DNA from: Kitagawia praeruptora
Lineage: Eukaryota > Streptophyta > Magnoliopsida > Apiales > Apiaceae
Assembly (NCBI GenBank): GCA_037693485.1
Contig: CM075350.1
Span: 68,862,001 to 68,926,000 of the forward strand
DNA: 64,000 nt
Reading direction: 5' to 3'
In this document: one piece after another, positions 1 through 10,795 of the stretch
How the letters are laid out: each line of letters begins with the position of its first letter
Numbering within the stretch: the stretch's first letter is position 1
The notes under the pieces: model-generated
Seen by the model: the letters and a program-made list of their open reading frames with translations, nothing else
Database searches by the model: none
Told to the model about the DNA's origin: nothing
Position numbers and translations under genes: made by a program

Positions 1-479
1 CGCCACCACAATTTCGCATCGCCAACCAAATACATACTCGTGATTGAAACTTGCTCCCTTTCATCAATATGAGCAGCCTTAAAATATTGCTCCATATCCC
101 ACAAGAAATTCTCCAGATCCTTTGCAACCCTTGCGCCACCATATGACTTCGGTTCTGGAATTTTCACATTCAAATGGCTCTCCCTGGAACCACCTGCTAA
201 ACTACTCGCCACAGCCCCCTTCATGATTGCAATTTCATTACCCATCGTTCGCAACTGATCCCCAACATTCTCAGATGAAGTAGCCATTGTTGCAAACAAA
301 TCAGTGAATTTGCCATCACTTGTAGCCATGAACGCAGCAACCATTCCTTTGAATTCGTTCAAGTCATCCCTCAAAACTTGAATCTAATTTGCCAAACAAA
401 TCTCATCAGTCAACAAAGGCGTGCCCACGAATTCCTCAAGCCTTGCCAACCTTTCACCAGTAGAATTTCCTCCAACCAT
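1..479 (-). pseudogene. gag fragment of the second tandem copy of H
   Basis: This is the first ~160 codons of the same Gag as the neighbouring copy, cut by the window edge. It starts at the ATG complementary to 477-479. A CAG glutamine codon of the intact copy is TAG here (plus-strand cta at 384-386), so translation would stop about 32 codons in. The change is a single C-to-T type transition. Whether the rest of this copy is intact cannot be seen. Confidence 0.85.
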
Positions 480-510
480 GATTCCGTCAAACCAACGAAC
501 TTACAACGAA

Positions 511-522
511 GCTCTGATACCA
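511..522 (-). other. primer binding site of the left H copy
   Basis: The minus strand reads TGGTATCAGAGC, the usual plant initiator-methionine tRNA primer site, two bases from the LTR end at 525. It marks the start of an internal region that continues leftwards out of the window. Confidence 0.85.
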
Positions 523-524
523 GT

Positions 525-1331
525 TGTCACAGGGGTGGATTTTCGAACCTGAATTCTCGCCCTTGTGCGGCCTGCCCTTGTAGCCCAACTTCAAGAACAG
601 TCAGCCTTCCAGAGAGGTTGTCTCCAAGCAACCCGTTAAAACCTTGCACAGCGGAACACTTAACCAAAAACACAACACAGGAACCAAGTGTGTGCAGGTG
701 TGTCTAATTACCAAGCAAAACACACACACAATTTATAGGCACCAAGCCCAACCTTTATATTAATCACAATATAAGGATACAACCCAGATTTATGCTTACA
801 GACTTTGCCTACTACCTAGCATAAAAATACAAGTGCAGAATACAATATGAACTTGTACAAAACCAACTTGAGAATACATATAAAATGTCTATCTCTATAT
901 ATAAGCCAAGACCCATGCTCAGCACCCAACTACTTGGCAGTTACCAGCAGTTACTAATATTTGAAATATCTTCAACTGCATTTCCCACCATCCCTTGAGC
1001 CACAACTGCAAGGTAGTTATCTCACCCACTTATTTTTGCATTTTCCCCAGAAATACACATAATATATATCACATATATATGTCACCAACATATGCCCACG
1101 TTTTTGACTTTGCCCTTAGTCATATTGGACTCCTAGCTCAGCTTCCAGCCTTGTGTTGCCCACATAAAACCACCCAGCAAGCCAACAAACTTAGCCAACC
1201 ATGTTTTAACCAATCTGGCACCGCTGCCCAAATGGTCACCCATTCCGCCAACGTCAACCCATGAAACCGCCCGCACCAACCAATCGAGCCAACCCGGCAC
1301 CAAATATGTTTTCCAGCCAAAGAGTCTTACA
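525..1331 (-). repeat. LTR of H (left, shared LTR)
   Basis: This 807-bp LTR reads TGTAAGACTC to CCTGTGACA on the minus strand, with TG/CA ends. It is the 3' LTR of the 1332-3299 internal region and the 5' LTR of the partial copy to its left. It differs from the right LTR at about 8-9 positions plus one missing T near 574. Confidence 0.9.
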
Positions 1332-1348
1332 AACCCTCCCACACTTTG
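1332..1348 (-). other. polypurine tract of H
   Basis: The minus strand reads CAAAGTGTGGGAGGGTT directly before the LTR start TGTAAG. This is the expected plus-strand primer, and it shows the internal region is bounded normally even though pol is missing. Confidence 0.75.
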
Positions 1349-1577
1349 AGTTTGATGTCCTCATCAAAACATCAACAATTCTGAGAAACCATTTCTCCAA
1401 GTAGCAAACCAACACCTCAAAACCCAAGGCTGCAATTCCGTGTGCGGTATGCCACTACCCCAAAACCAACTACCATAAGCTGATCAAGTAAACCTCCATA
1501 AACTAGCCCCTATTGTCACCATAACCTGATGACTCTGTGTAGACGCCCAGTCGCCCACACACCAATTCCAATCTAAC

Positions 1578-3254
1578 TTAAGTTCCAGCAGCGCCCCCAA
1601 CCTTTGGAGACATTGAGTTAGGCCCAACCAGAAAACCATCAAGTTCGCCACTATGACCAGAAGAGTCGCTAGCCTTTGGCTCGATTCCACAAACCACACT
1701 GCCAACAACCACCTGTAGAGCCCCCAACTTTCTGACTTTCTTCTTGCCCTTATCAACTTGCATAGGAACAACCTTAACAAAACCTGGACATGCCTCATCC
1801 ATGATCATAATCCCACCATAACGCACCATGACAGTACTACTAGTCATGATAAAGAAATCCATTCCTATAATGCAATCAAAATCATCTAAGGCAACAACAT
1901 GAAAAGTAAAGTTACCTTGCCATTCACCAATTTTCAAGTCCACACTTGAATAACCCCGAATTTTCTGCACCTCAGCATTAGCCATCTTAATCTGACTCGA
2001 ACATGATTCCAACTTCAGTCCAAGTTTATCAGCACATTTACCCCCAATGAAACTATTAGTAGCACCCGTGTCCACCAGAGTCATCACTGTTTTCCCATTC
2101 ACTAAGGCTTTGACATACATTAACCCATCACCCTCAACAGATTTTTCAGTCCTTAGTGTAACCAAACGCATAGGATTCGCCCTTGCAAAACCCACTTCAT
2201 TTTCCTCATTATCTCCATCCATCTCTTCTTCAACAGAAAGAGCATTCAGTCTCTCTTTCTTGGGACATTGTCTTGCAAAATGCGGCCCTCCACATATGAA
2301 ACAACCTTTGTCACCAACACCTTGAGACTGCTTATCACCCTTGGCATCACCAGTACCATTTTTCCCATTGTTCTTCTTGTTCCTACCCTCATCCTTGTGA
2401 TTCTTTCCACCGTTTTTACCCTTCTCAGTTTCAGAACCAGCATGCTTGTAGTCAACCAAACCATCAGCAGCAGCCACGGCAGTCGGCAAGTCCTTCACAG
2501 CCTGCCTCCTCAATTCTGCCTGTGCCCAAGGTTTGAGTCCAGCCAAGAAATTGAACAACTTATCCTCATCCGACATGTTCTTTATATCCAACAACAAAGA
2601 ACTAAATTCTTTCACATAATCTCGAACAGTTCCCGTTTGTTTGAGATTTCTTAAACTTTCTCTAGCAAGCCAAGAAGCATTAAGCGGCAGAAATTGCTCC
2701 TTAAGTTCCTTCTTCAATGCCTCAAATGTGGTTATTGCCGGCCTGTCCACACTCGCATCACCATCAGTACGAGTTCGCCACCACAATTTCGCATCGCCAA
2801 CCAAATACATACTCGTGATTGAAACTTGCTCCCTTTCATCAATATGAGCAGCCTTAAAATATTGCTCCATATCCCACAAGAAATTCTCCAGATCCTTTGC
2901 AACCCTTGCGCCACCATATGACTTCGGTTCTGGAATTTTCACATTCAAATGGCTCTCCCTGGAACCACCTGCTAAACTACTCGCCACAGCCCCCTTCATG
3001 ATTGCAATTTCATTACCCATCGTTCGCAACTGATCCCCAACATTCTCAGATGAAGTAGCCATTGTTGCAAACAAATCAGTGAATTTGCCATCACTTGTAG
3101 CCATGAACGCAGCAACCATTCCTTTGAATTCGTTCAAGTCATCCCTCAAAACTTGAATCTGATTTGCCAAACAAATCTCATCAGTCAACAAAGGCGTGCC
3201 CACGAATTCCTCAAGCCTTGCCAACCTTTCACCAGTAGAATTTCCTCCAACCAT
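1578..3254 (-). CDS. gag: Gag-protease polyprotein of Ty3/gypsy element H
   Basis: This 558-residue ORF encodes the structural protein that forms the virus-like particle, fused to its aspartic protease. Residues ~105-270 are the plant gypsy Gag core (PF03732-like), with motifs such as WRTRTDGD and LREFLPLN-like spacing of the family. A Lys/Asn/Gly-rich linker leads to a zinc knuckle, CFICGGPHFARQC (C-x2-C-x3-H-x4-C), near residue 325. The retropepsin domain follows, with active-site VDTGATNSF near residue 402 and IIGMDFF near 470. The ORF then ends with no RT. The ATG at 3254 is chosen because it lies 31 bp after the primer site and starts the family-like N-terminus. The ORF is open throughout, so Gag and protease may still be made. 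Confidence 0.9.
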   Translation of the reverse strand: MVGGNSTGERLARLEEFVGTPLLTDEICLANQIQVLRDDLNEFKGMVAAFMATSDGKFTDLFATMATSSENVGDQLRTMGNEIAIMKGAVASSLAGGSRESHLNVKIPEPKSYGGARVAKDLENFLWDMEQYFKAAHIDEREQVSITSMYLVGDAKLWWRTRTDGDASVDRPAITTFEALKKELKEQFLPLNASWLARESLRNLKQTGTVRDYVKEFSSLLLDIKNMSDEDKLFNFLAGLKPWAQAELRRQAVKDLPTAVAAADGLVDYKHAGSETEKGKNGGKNHKDEGRNKKNNGKNGTGDAKGDKQSQGVGDKGCFICGGPHFARQCPKKERLNALSVEEEMDGDNEENEVGFARANPMRLVTLRTEKSVEGDGLMYVKALVNGKTVMTLVDTGATNSFIGGKCADKLGLKLESCSSQIKMANAEVQKIRGYSSVDLKIGEWQGNFTFHVVALDDFDCIIGMDFFIMTSSTVMVRYGGIMIMDEACPGFVKVVPMQVDKGKKKVRKLGALQVVVGSVVCGIEPKASDSSGHSGELDGFLVGPNSMSPKVGGAAGT

Positions 3255-3285
3255 GATTCCGTCAAACCAACGAACTTACAACGAA

Positions 3286-3297
3286 GCTCTGATACCA
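3286..3297 (-). other. primer binding site of H
   Basis: The minus strand reads TGGTATCAGAGC two bases inside the 5' LTR, complementary to the 3' end of initiator-methionine tRNA. Confidence 0.9.
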
Positions 3298-3299
3298 GT

Positions 3300-4107
3300 T
3301 GTCACAGGGGTGGATTTTCGAACCTGAATTCTCGCCCTTGTGCGGCCTTGCCCTTGTAGCCCAACTTCAAGAACAGTCAGCCTTCCAGAGAGGTTGTCTC
3401 CAAGCAACCCGTTAAAACCTTGTACAGCGGAACACTTAACCAAAAACACAACACAGGAACCAAGTGTGTGCAGGTGTGTCTAATTACCAAGCAAAACACA
3501 CACACAATTTACAGGCACCAAGCCCAACCTTTATATTAATCACAATATAAGGATACAACCCAGATTTATGCTTACAGACTTTGCCTACTACCTAGCATAA
3601 AAATACAAGTGCAGAATACAATATGAACTTGTACAAAACCAACTTGAGAATACATATAAAATGTCTATCTCTATATATAAGCCAAGACCCATGCTCAGCA
3701 CCCAACTACTTGGCAGTTACCAGCAGTTACCAATATTTGAAATATCTTCAACTGCATTTCCCACCATCCCTTGAGCCACAACTGCAAGGTAGTTATCTCA
3801 CCCACTTATTTTTTCATTTTCCCCAGCAATACACATAATATATATCACATATATATGTCACCAACATGTGCCCACGTTTTTGACTTTGCCCTTAGTCATA
3901 TTGGACTCCTAGCTCAGCTTCCAGCCTTGTGTTGCCCACATAAAACCACCCAGCAAGCCAACAAACTTAGCCAACCATGTTTTAACCAATCTGGCACCGC
4001 TGCCCAAACGGTCACCCATGCCGCCAACGTCAACCCATGAAACCGCCCGCACCAACCAATCGAGCCAACCCGGCACCAAATATGTTTTCCAGCCAAAGAG
4101 TCTTACA
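3300..4107 (-). repeat. 5' LTR of H (right)
   Basis: This 808-bp LTR with TG/CA ends is about 99% identical to 525-1331. Beyond 4107 the sequence switches to element A's LTR (CCATTACCAACCTGG, compare 55843 onwards), so H inserted in that LTR. The matching target duplication would lie left of the window. Confidence 0.9.
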
Positions 4108-4330
4108 CTAGTCCATTACCAACCTGGCACGAGAATATATTATTAATCACTGAAAATTACAATTACAAGATTGAATAATGTATCTCCCTTTATCCCTATC
4201 ACTGATAGTAACTTGCTGAAATGCCTGTTCCCCGAACCAACTACTCTCTAAAATCTGTACTAACCCAAGTACAATTTTTTCAAGTAATCTAGTTCCTTGA
4301 ACCCTTGTTTCACAGCCACAATATCTTAAC
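4108..4330 (-). repeat. 3' LTR remnant of A
   Basis: This stretch aligns with 55843-56035 (shared CCCCGAACCAACTACTCTC and GAACCCTTGTTTCACAG) with many differences, as expected for an old LTR pair. Its left part is displaced by H. From 4331 to 4555 there is AT-rich sequence with no recognisable feature; the LTR end and purine tract should lie there but I cannot place them. Confidence 0.65.
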
Positions 4331-4555
4331 AATTCCCAGGATAAGCATTAAAGATACATTTGAATGTCACACAATAACCAAATAAGTGGAAAATGAACAA
4401 ACTAAACGTTATGAAAATAAACAATCATTAATAAAATCAAGAATAAATTACCGACCTTCTAAATAAAACATGAAAATATGACATGCAAATCAAGTAAATA
4501 ATATAATAAACAAAAGTAAGATGATAGTACCCGAAAGATGATTTCAGCTTGCTAA

Positions 4556-5782
4556 TTAAATATTACACATGCCCAGTTCACATCTAAGCACCGAGAACCA
4601 TTCTACAGGTAAAGGATTTATGAAGATGTCAGCTAGCTGGTATTCAGTAGCAACAAAAATCAGCTCAATCTTCCCTTTTGTAACATTGTCTCTCAAGAAA
4701 TGGTGTCGAACATCAATATGCTTCGTTCTTGAATGATTCACCGGATTCTTTGAAATGTTGATCGTGCAAGTGTTGTCACATTAAATAGGAATTTTGCCAC
4801 ATTTGATCCCAAAATCACGAAGTGTTTGAATCATCCATGGCATTTGAGAGCAACAACTACTAGCTGCCAAATACTCCCCTTCATCTGTAGATAGTGCAAC
4901 GGAAGCTTGCTTCTTGCTTTTCCAAGAGACCAAACTTTGTTTTACGCAGAAACACCACTTGTACTTTTGCGATCAGTTTGACAACCTGCATAATCTGCAT
5001 CACAATAAGATCAAATGTATTTATGATAGGATAAAATAAACCAAGAGTAATTGTGCCATTTAAATATTTGAATATTCTCTTAACAGCATTTAATTGTGAC
5101 TCTTTTGGTTTTTCTTGAAACCGTGTACAAACACTTTACATAATATCAGGTCCAGAGTTAATAAGATACAATAAACTTCCAATCATACCTCTATACTTTC
5201 GAACATCAACATATTACCTTGCTCATCTGCTGTCAGCTTGCTAACAATACTCATGGGTGTTGATTTCGACTTGATATTATCATATCCAAACTTTTTGAGC
5301 AGATTCTTGATGTACTTGGTCTGATGTACATATATTCCATCTTGATTTTGCTTGATTTGGAGCCCCAAAAAGTAATTGAGCTCGCCCATCATACTCATAT
5401 CAAACTTACTCTGCATACACTTAGAAAACCACTTGTACATATCATCATTAGTAGATCCAAAAATAATATCATCCACATATATTTGAAAAACTAAAATATC
5501 AGTACCATTAAACTTAGTAAATAGTCTGGGATCGATTTTACCTCGAATGAAATCATTCTTGATTAAAAATTTACTTTGCCTTTCATACCATGATCTTGGA
5601 GCTTATCGAAGTCCATATAAAGCTTTCTTCAACTTGAATACATGACAAGGAAATTATGCACTCTCAAAACCAGGAGGTTGCCTGACATATACTTCCTCCT
5701 TCAAGTAGCCATTTAGAAATGCACTTTTCACGTTTATTTGATGTAACTTGAATTTCTAGAAGCATGCAAATGAAAGGAGCAT
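4556..5782 (-). pseudogene. copia A: C-terminal RT and RNase H, decayed
   Basis: Read on the minus strand, the downstream half of copia RT is present. It includes [12 protein letters not shown] sequence near 5740, the catalytic-motif tail [10 protein letters not shown] at ~5476-5447, and the MMGELNYFLGLQIKQ motif. RNase H follows as scattered pieces ending in RTKHIDVRHHFLRDNV and QLADIF near 4735-4590. Stops and frameshifts separate the pieces, and the sequence before DD is mutated from the usual YVDD. The RT is cut at 5782 by solo LTR E. It is non-functional. Confidence 0.85.
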
Positions 5783-6394
5783 TATAACGTCCTAAAAAAT
5801 TTTGTATTTATAAATATTATTATTTAATATTAAATGTGGAATATGTTGTGTGAATTTTTTTTAGGTGGAATACGTGTGATATCGTGTTTGTATGTTTATA
5901 TGATAATTTATGTGTGTTGTGTAAGTCCGTGTATTTTTATTTGCATTTTACGATAAGAATCTATTTAAAATATGCATTATTGATCTTCTGAGAATTTTAT
6001 AAAATCATTGGAGTTATTAAAAATCATGAGATATTTTGTAATATTATCTTTGTATAATTATTTAGTTTTCAAAATTATTGGGAGAATTATTTTGGGTGTT
6101 TAAGTATTTTAAAATGATTTTAAGAGTTTTATCGCATTTAAAGGATCTTATCTTGTAAAATTCATATTTAATTCGTTATTGATCCTAAAAATATTTTAAA
6201 AATATGTGGGTATCCGTAATTTTATACTTTTTAATTCAAATTTTTAAAGTTTAATGTTTCAACCATTTCCTATTTAATTCCGATTTTTAGAAGTGATTAA
6301 TTGGTTTTTTTAGTTGTTGTTCAGAATTTTAAAATTTCAAAATTTTCTCTACTCTTTTCTAATCAAGACCCAGCTCTGTTTTTCCAAGTGTTCA

Positions 6395-6720
6395 AGCTAG
6401 GCGGTCCAGGGCGGTTGGGGTACCACCTAGCGATTAATCGGTTAGGCGGAGATTAATCGGACGGATTAATCGGAGCATTAATCGGTTGTATTTAAATATT
6501 ATTTTTAATATTTTTATTTATTATATATTTTTGTCAAATATTTTTGCCAATTTTTGAATTTTTCAACGTATTTTACTGATTTTTTCTGATTTTTTACCGC
6601 CTAGGCCGATTTTTTGACCGCCTAGACCGATTTTTGACCGCCTAAACCGATTTTTTGCCGATTTTTGACCGATTTATTTAAAAAACGTTTTTTTAACCAC
6701 CTAGGATCGAATCGGGGCGT
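6395..6720. repeat. Clustered GATTAATCGG / CCGATTTTTT motif block in E
   Basis: The left part (6395-6490) carries GGCGGT, AGGCGG and four ATTAATCGG motifs. The right part (6595-6720) carries four spaced ACCGCCTAG/A-CCGATTTTT units. The arms are partly complementary (AGGCGG with CCGCCT), so the block is an imperfect inverted arrangement of short tandem units around an AT-rich centre. Function is unknown. Confidence 0.6.
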
Positions 6721-9700
6721 TTCAATTGCGCCTAGCGCCGCCGCCGATTTTTACAACAGAGGTTTTTCCTCGTTATTTTCTCTCGAGCTCTCCTCTCCTC
6801 TCTCTCTTGCTACCGAACTTCACCATCACCTCTCTCCTTCATCTTCTTCATTTCTTACAGAAATCAAACCTTCAATCTTCTAAAAGCCGTTTCTATCCTC
6901 CTTTTATTTTGGACTCGAAGTGATTGTAATATCAATTATCTTTGTTGATATGATGTTTGGGGATTTCATAAATTACTATTGACTTTATGTATATGAAGTG
7001 TATGTATGTTTCGGAACTGCGATGTGGGTTTGAGTATCACTGTGTGTATGCATGTTCTGTCGCCATATGCGTGTGTGTGTTCGTGTGTAAGCAACGTATG
7101 GGTGAGGGGCTGTATTTGTGTTGCAGCAGTGGTGTGATTGTGTGTGTGTAAACAAATAGTATGTGTGTCCGTGTAGGCAGAGGTATGTGTGTGTGCCTTC
7201 TTTACGGAGCAGCCTCATGTGTGGGTAAGATTAAGATGTGTGCGTGAGTTGTCGAGTGAGTGTTGCTATGTGTACTGTGAAATCAAAAAGGGATTTCAAA
7301 TTCCTTTAACCCCTGAGCTAATTAATCCGTTGCTGCTGATTTAAAGCTTGAAGGTGAATTGATGTTGCCGCTGATTGTTATTTGAGTTTCGAGTAGGAGT
7401 AGTGGTTAACATTTTTTTTTATGAACTAATGCAAGATTGTATCATTGTCATATTGGACTGCTATTAGGAGAAGTCTAATTTGTTGTTTAATCTCTGTTTT
7501 GTGCATAAATCTAAGCTGTATTTCTGCTGGTTAAGTCATAGGTAGAGTTATTAGTCAAGAGCTTGATTGCTTGGGTGATTTTCTTCTAAAATGTTTTGTC
7601 GCAGCATTGTCCTGTTTTGCTTGTCGTCGAGCTGTTGTTCAGTGTAGTTCAATACTGATTCTTGCTACCTTGATTTGCTGAAGTCGAGTGGTTAAATGTG
7701 TTGATTGCTGTGCATGTGTATGGGTGGTCTAGTCACTGGTGTATATATGTAGAGTGCAAGGCAGATAGATAGGAGTTGTGGATTAACAAACGTGTATGAA
7801 GCGTGAGGCTAAAGAGAGAAAACAGAGTGATAAAAGAATACAGAATGTGTGCAGTTTTAATGTGATGATTAAGAAAGTAGTGAGTACACGTATGGGTGCA
7901 TTAGTGTGAGTCAAGAGTTCTTCTGATATACTATTAATACAAGACATGTACATAGGACATAAGCGGTGTTAAAACATGTAGATACTAGTATTTAAACCAA
8001 TAAAACCGAGAGGCAAAAGAATGTAGAATTATGCAAGCCTGGTGTGATTTTCATTTGTGTGTTTTGGTGCATGTTGGGGTAGTCTTAATAATAAATTGTG
8101 GCATATGTTAGAATAAATTAGGTATGATTGTTAATCTTTAAAAGTTTAATTGTTGAGTGAAAATTGTAGATAGTGAAACATGCATGTCTTCCCGGATACT
8201 TGCTTGCTGGAATAATTATTAATGATAGAAATGGCAAGATACTTGAATAAATATTAGTAATCGATAAAATAGTAAGGTTAGTTATTTAGTGGAAATGCTT
8301 GTTTGAGTTGGTTCTGTTCCGATAGGTTAGGTCCTATTGTAAAGAAGGTGTTGTCAAATTTTTTTAAAATTATTTTCTAATTCTTATGGTAATTACACAA
8401 GAACTATTTGTGAACCAATGTGTTATATGTGGTATAAGGTATGAGTGTAAGTAGATGATACTTGTTAAGTGCTTATGTGATTTATATGATTATGATGTAC
8501 TATTTTGAAAATGGGATAAATATGTGCTATATGTGATATGTTGTAAAACCTAATAGGACACGACTGGGTAGAATAGAGTTATACGATTAAGGTTATAAGG
8601 GTACTGAAGTAGTACTTTACCTGTATATAGGTACGATTGGGAGGCCAGCTAAGAGCAGTGCACGTGTAAATGGAATTTAGAAGAAGGAGATAATTATAGG
8701 GATTGACGAGTGTGCTCGTGTAGAGACAGGCAAGTGATAAAGGAAAGACGAATGCATGTTCGAAGAAAGGTCAATGTATAAAGAAGGAGAAACTGATGTA
8801 AAGTGAGTAAAGAATTGAGATAATGGAATTGGAAACTTCGTGTATTGAGGCAAGTTTACTATACCTCACTTATTGTTCAAGTGATGTGAAACCTTGTGTG
8901 CTATTTATTTATTCTTTCGAAATCCTTTCTTGCTAGCCATTATATTCTTCATATTTATTCTGGATAATTGTGAATCTGTTCTTTTAATTATACGATGTTC
9001 CTTTCAGATCTTTTTTCTAGTGCCTATACCTTTCATTTTTGATTTCCATTGACATTTTTCGTCTAATAATTTACAACCCTCGTTCTCAAATTATTCTGTC
9101 ATTGTTTATTTTCTCACATATTGTTCAGGTGTTGTATTCTTTTAAAAATTAATTTATTTCCATATTTCCTCGTTTTTTTTAAATATTTTTCAAAGAGCAT
9201 TTTTTCTTCAAATTATTGTAAACTAATTCAAGGTTTATACTGTTGTTGAGGCATGTATTGCTCAGTGACAGTTAAAACCGAGAATGAATTGAGATCTTCT
9301 TAATTATTCAAACTCATTATTATCATGCCGGTTCTGGCAGCTGAAGCCTATGAGTGCTTAGCTGACAAGAGTGAGACCTTAAGTAATTGAGAATTTCTTA
9401 AATCTTCATTTTAGTCTATTCAAATATATTCTGTTTGTTCAAATTTTACAGTGTAATTTCATAAATTGTAAATCTTTGAAATAAGTGGTTATATCCAGTG
9501 CAGTGACTTAAATTTTCTGTTGAACTTCGAACTTTCTTTATTCCCTGCTTTCTTTATAATTGTTGTTCCATTTCTAGATTCTAAATAAGTGCTCAGTTAT
9601 TTAATTTATCAAGTTTCCTTGTTGATATATGATTCTATCTTGCTGAATCCTGCCATGTTTAGTCTATCTTATTGCTTTGCTGTTTATGAATCCTTATATT

Positions 9701-9956
9701 ACCTGTTTCCCTTGAAACTTAACCTTATTGCTGCTATTCATGATTCTGCATATCAATTGCTTACCTAAACCTCAGTATTTTCTAATTGAAAATGAAAATG
9801 AGTTAATTAATTAAAGATGTTTTAAAAATTCCTTATACTAGGCTGATTTGTTATCAGTAAGTATAAAGGACTTAAAAGTGAAATGTTTTAAAGGTTTCAA
9901 AGATTTTATTGTGGGGGATTTCGTCAAATTGTTTTCTATGGATTCCTTCAGATTGG

Positions 9957-10070
9957 AGGCGTAAGAGGCCGGGTGACGCCGGTCCAGCATTTTTTAGCGT
10001 AATAGGCTGGGGGAGTGCCCAGTCCATCATTTTATTTAGCGTAAGAGGCTAGGGTGGTCCTAGTCCAGCA
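9957..10070. repeat. Three tandem ~40-bp units with covarying hairpins in E
   Basis: Each unit follows GTAAGAGG/GTAATAGG and ends TCCAGCAT or TCCATCAT. The stems are CCGG/CCGG (9969-9972 with 9979-9982), CTGGG/CCCAG (10007-10011 with 10018-10022) and CTAGG/CCTAG (10049-10053 with 10059-10063). Loops are 5-6 nt. Stem sequence differs between units but pairing is kept. Confidence 0.75.
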
Positions 10071-10795
10071 TTAAAGGCTAATGTGTTGCCTAATTGGGAA
10101 CCTAATTTCAAAGGAATGGGGACTTTACGTGGCTGATCACCCGTATTGTCCGTAATCAGGAGAATAGTAAAAATTAACTTAAATGTTTTTAAAAGTTTTA
10201 AAGAGTTATGGTTTAAAGAAAATGAAAAGTTTTATTTTATGAAGAGTATTGATTTATTCCCTTGAGATAGTTTCATCATTGATATTGTTCATCAATGAAA
10301 TATTCATAAATTGTTGTTCACTATATTATATACTTGCTGAGCGCTCTTTGGCTCACTCTTGCTTTGTTTTACCTAACCCTTTGCAGTTAGGTTTAAGGAT
10401 GATCTACTTATATTTTCAAATGCGAATGAGAGCGAGGAGGATCCTATTCAGAATAGATTTCAGAGCTAACGCGGGCGAGCACAATTTTGGATTAAGCTAC
10501 AGATTAGACGGTATAGTGATTTGTTTTAAGAGCTGAGATAGAAGTTGTAATAATTTGTATTAGTTAGATTCTTGTTTCATACCATAACCTAGAATCGATC
10601 TTCGGTGAGGAATCGCTAGTGTATTAAGTTTTAATTGTAATTGTTAAATTGGAATTTGGTTGGGTTGAATTCCAGGTGGATAGTCCGATTTACGAACACT
10701 TCATGCCGGAATTTTCTAAAATTCCCATATATTAAAGTCTATTTTATTATAAAAAGTTTATTTTCAATATTGGAAAGTCAGGGCGTTATAATCAT

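Larger units (their letters stand above)
1..4107 (-). mobile_element. Ty3/gypsy Gag-protease-only element H, in tandem array
   Basis: Read on the minus strand the order is LTR (4107-3300), primer site, gag-protease ORF, purine tract, LTR (1331-525), primer site, then a second gag running off the window at position 1. Bases 1-1331 repeat 2776-4107 with roughly 1% difference and one 1-bp indel. No reverse transcriptase, RNase H or integrase lies between the LTRs; only about 250 bp separate the protease ORF stop from the purine tract. This matches the known class of non-autonomous plant elements that keep only GAG (TR-GAG type). The shared-LTR tandem suggests unequal recombination between copies. 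The right edge lies inside the remnant 3' LTR of element A; the left edge is outside the window. Confidence 0.85.
5783..10790. mobile_element. Solo LTR E (5.0 kb, gypsy-like)
   Basis: The ends are TATAACGTCC and GGGCGTTATA, flanked by AGCAT (5778-5782) and ATCAT (10791-10795), a 5-bp target duplication with one mismatch. Removing the insert and one duplication restores the copia RT order R-M-L-L-S-F-A-C-F, which fixes the boundaries. No coding sequence, primer site or internal region is visible. The TGTAACG...CGTTACA-like ends and the CTTGCTGAGC...GCTCACTCTTG block near 10333 resemble element D's LTR (41929), suggesting a chromovirus-type LTR. I infer it is the product of LTR-LTR recombination. 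TG-rich low-complexity DNA lies at about 7000-7260; most of the remainder is featureless AT-rich sequence. Confidence 0.75.

Noticed and set aside
378..707. Plus-strand ORF repeated at 3153-3359
   Set aside because: It is the antisense of H's gag start and LTR, duplicated only because the element is duplicated; no family resemblance.
3286..3297. Primer sites as tRNA gene fragments
   Set aside because: Only 11-12 bases match the tRNA 3' end at the expected place beside LTRs; no tRNA fold around them.
6985..7218. Minus-strand ORF rich in Thr-His
   Set aside because: It is the reverse of a TG-rich low-complexity tract inside solo LTR E.
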